Shown piece by piece: positions 63,131 to 64,000 of a DNA stretch of 64,000 bases. Numbering within the stretch: position 1 is the first letter of the stretch; each line of letters starts with the position of its first letter. This DNA comes from Ralstonia sp. SET104. Its GTDB lineage: Bacteria; Pseudomonadota; Gammaproteobacteria; Burkholderiales; Burkholderiaceae. A program made the translations under genes and the position numbers. The notes below the pieces were generated by a model, which did no database searches, had not been told where the DNA came from, and saw only the letters and a program-made list of their open reading frames with translations. The stretch is from the NCBI RefSeq assembly GCF_003851545.1, contig NZ_BHVX01000014.1:80925-144924 (forward strand), given 5' to 3'.

Positions 63131-63559
63131 CGTGGGCGGGTGTGAAGGCGAATGAAAGCGAATGCGGCGCAGTGTGACACAGAGTGATCTGCCCACCTGT
63201 GCGCGTTTGTATCGGGAAATGGCAATCCGTGCGGTCTTTCAGACGTTGATGCGATGCGTCAGAACACGGCAATGGAGACCGTTCGAACGCCGTACAAAGC
63301 TGGCTTTTGATCAAAAAGTCACATCCAGTGTTTGCGCAAATTAACCAACCAAGCTTTACTGCAGGCCGTAAAACCAATGGTGATGCGGGTTTTCCCTTAA
63401 TTTCAGATATCACAACAATAAATTGTCTGTCTCGACATTTATTGTCTGAACAGGCTCGCCTACGATGACTCCATTGAATGCGGCGCCGCAGCGAAAACAA
63501 GATTCAGGAAATGTCCGGATCACCTGCCCGACGCGCTGCGCCCATCTGGAGAAGACATC
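63131..63559. other. 429-bp region upstream of the repeat-protein gene
   Basis: No gene supported. It contains a 12-bp perfect palindrome TTTTGATCAAAA (63305-63316) and an inverted repeat CAATAAAT...ATTTATTG (63416-63444) about 116 bp before the start codon. AT content rises here. Confidence 0.6.
63416..63444. promoter_or_regulatory. Inverted repeat with embedded direct repeat
   Basis: CAATAAAT (63416-63423) and ATTTATTG (63437-63444) are perfect 8-bp arms, spacer 13. ATTGTCTG is also directly repeated (63422-63429, 63441-63448). Likely regulator site for the repeat-protein gene. Confidence 0.45.
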
Positions 63560-63907
63560 ATGAAAGCCCAACGCACCCTGATCGCTGCCCTGATCGCCCT
63601 GGCAAGTGTGCCGGCCCTGGCAGCAGCCAAGTTTGACGTGTACACGCAAGGCGCTGCGCAAGTCAGCCAACGCTTCGACGTGTATTCGGATGGCGCCAAG
63701 GCTGGTAGCAAGTTTGACCCGTACACCGAAGGCGCATTGGCTCGCGCCGGCAAGTTCGACACCTACACTGAAGGCGCCAAGGCTGGCAGCAAGTTTGACC
63801 CGTACACCGAAGGCGCACTGGCTCGCGCCGGCAAGTTTGACACCTACACTGAAGGTGCCAAGGCTGGCAGCAAGTTTGACCCGTACACCGAAGGCGCCGC
63901 AGCCTGA
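63560..63907 (+). CDS. Secreted tandem-repeat protein, function unknown
   Basis: 115 aa. Sec signal peptide about 1-22 (cleavage after ALA). The mature protein is nearly all repeats of a 13-14-residue unit of the type KFDxYTEGAxA; within it a 27-residue double unit is repeated. No enzyme motif. The regular Phe-Asp-Tyr/Thr pattern suggests a small extended or beta-rich envelope protein. An IS3-type end lies 30 bp downstream. Family not recognised. Confidence 0.8.
   Translation: MKAQRTLIAALIALASVPALAAAKFDVYTQGAAQVSQRFDVYSDGAKAGSKFDPYTEGALARAGKFDTYTEGAKAGSKFDPYTEGALARAGKFDTYTEGAKAGSKFDPYTEGAAA
63710..63871 (+). repeat. Two near-identical 81-bp coding repeats
   Basis: Copies at 63710-63790 and 63791-63871, differing at only a few positions; a partial third follows to the stop. 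In-frame copy-number change would keep the protein readable. Confidence 0.85.
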
Positions 63908-63937
63908 GTCTGGTTCCTCCCGCAAAAACGCCCGCAC

Positions 63938-64000
63938 TGAACTGCACCCCAAAAGTTGGACACCAACTTTTGGGGTGTTTTCATGTACAGGTACAGCGAG
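63938..64000 (+). mobile_element. Left end of an IS3-family insertion sequence (IS150-like), continues beyond window
   Basis: Begins TGAACTGCACCCC, like IS150-group terminal repeats, followed by a perfect 14-bp hairpin (63946-63959 with 63963-63976). An ATG at 63983 opens a frame MYRYSE, typical of the orfA start in such elements. Only 63 bp are visible, so family assignment is tentative. Confidence 0.7.

Noticed and set aside
1..64000. CRISPR arrays, tRNA and rRNA genes, prophage
   Set aside because: Looked for; no regularly spaced repeats with unique spacers, no cloverleaf with CCA arm, no rRNA or phage structural genes seen.

Overview
The window looks like a flagellar region of a Ralstonia species (Betaproteobacteria, Burkholderiales; R. 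pickettii/insidiosa/mannitolilytica group is my best guess, from gene order and protein style, not from a search). DNA is GC-rich. It holds almost all structural genes of one polar-type flagellum, embedded in accessory genes. In Ralstonia such loci usually sit on the secondary chromosome or megaplasmid; I cannot confirm the replicon here.

Layout. 1-4133 (minus): a sugar-acid catabolic operon, DapA-family aldolase -> iron alcohol dehydrogenase -> a DUF1537 kinase fused in frame to PdxA (runs off the left edge). 4134-5152: a long intergenic stretch with DnaA-box-like motifs, then a small OsmB-like lipoprotein. 5151-7820 (minus): PAS-GGDEF-EAL protein. 7909-11201: small membrane protein, H-NS-like protein, GntR regulator and an outer-membrane porin with a textbook sigma-54 promoter. 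11330-12046 (minus): LuxR-type regulator with a degenerate receiver. 12508-25745: flgAMN (minus) divergent from flgBCDEFGHIJKL (plus). 25808-29268: DUF1275 membrane protein, an isolated FAD oxidoreductase/FabG pair, a strongly structured intergenic element and a 78-aa hypothetical gene. 29369-33678 (minus): fliLMNOPQR. 33906-36606: GGDEF-EAL protein and a second degenerate LuxR-type regulator. 37024-40979: fliC, fliD, fliS, fliT. 40973-42984 (minus): ohr-ohrR and a TPR glycosyltransferase. 43146-53170 (minus): a tightly overlapping operon that starts with fliE, makes a CDP-linked deoxysugar, and ends with a second fliE. 53432-60713 (plus): fliFGHIJK. 60734-61048: a predicted sigma-28 transcription unit containing a 31-aa ORF. 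61089-63907: DedA-rhodanese, GNAT, small lipoprotein, and a secreted repeat protein. 63938-64000: left end of an IS3-family element.

How it works together. Early/middle genes (flgB-J, fliE, fliF-K, fliL-R) build the basal body, export gate and hook. FlgM holds back FliA (sigma-28; gene not in the window). Once FlgM is exported, FliA should fire the late promoters that I can read directly upstream of flgM, flgK, fliC and fliD, and also one after fliK that drives no known gene. The sugar operon beside fliC/fliD, with several glycosyltransferases, suggests flagellin or filament glycosylation with a branched, probably aminated deoxysugar. Two EAL-domain proteins tie the locus to cyclic-di-GMP. 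flhA, flhB, flhDC, fliA, mot and che genes are not present and must lie elsewhere.

Most interesting: the sigma-28 unit after fliK; the multi-stem RNA-like element at 28.8 kb; the duplicated fliE genes bracketing the sugar operon; the kinase-PdxA fusion; and the DnaA-box cluster.
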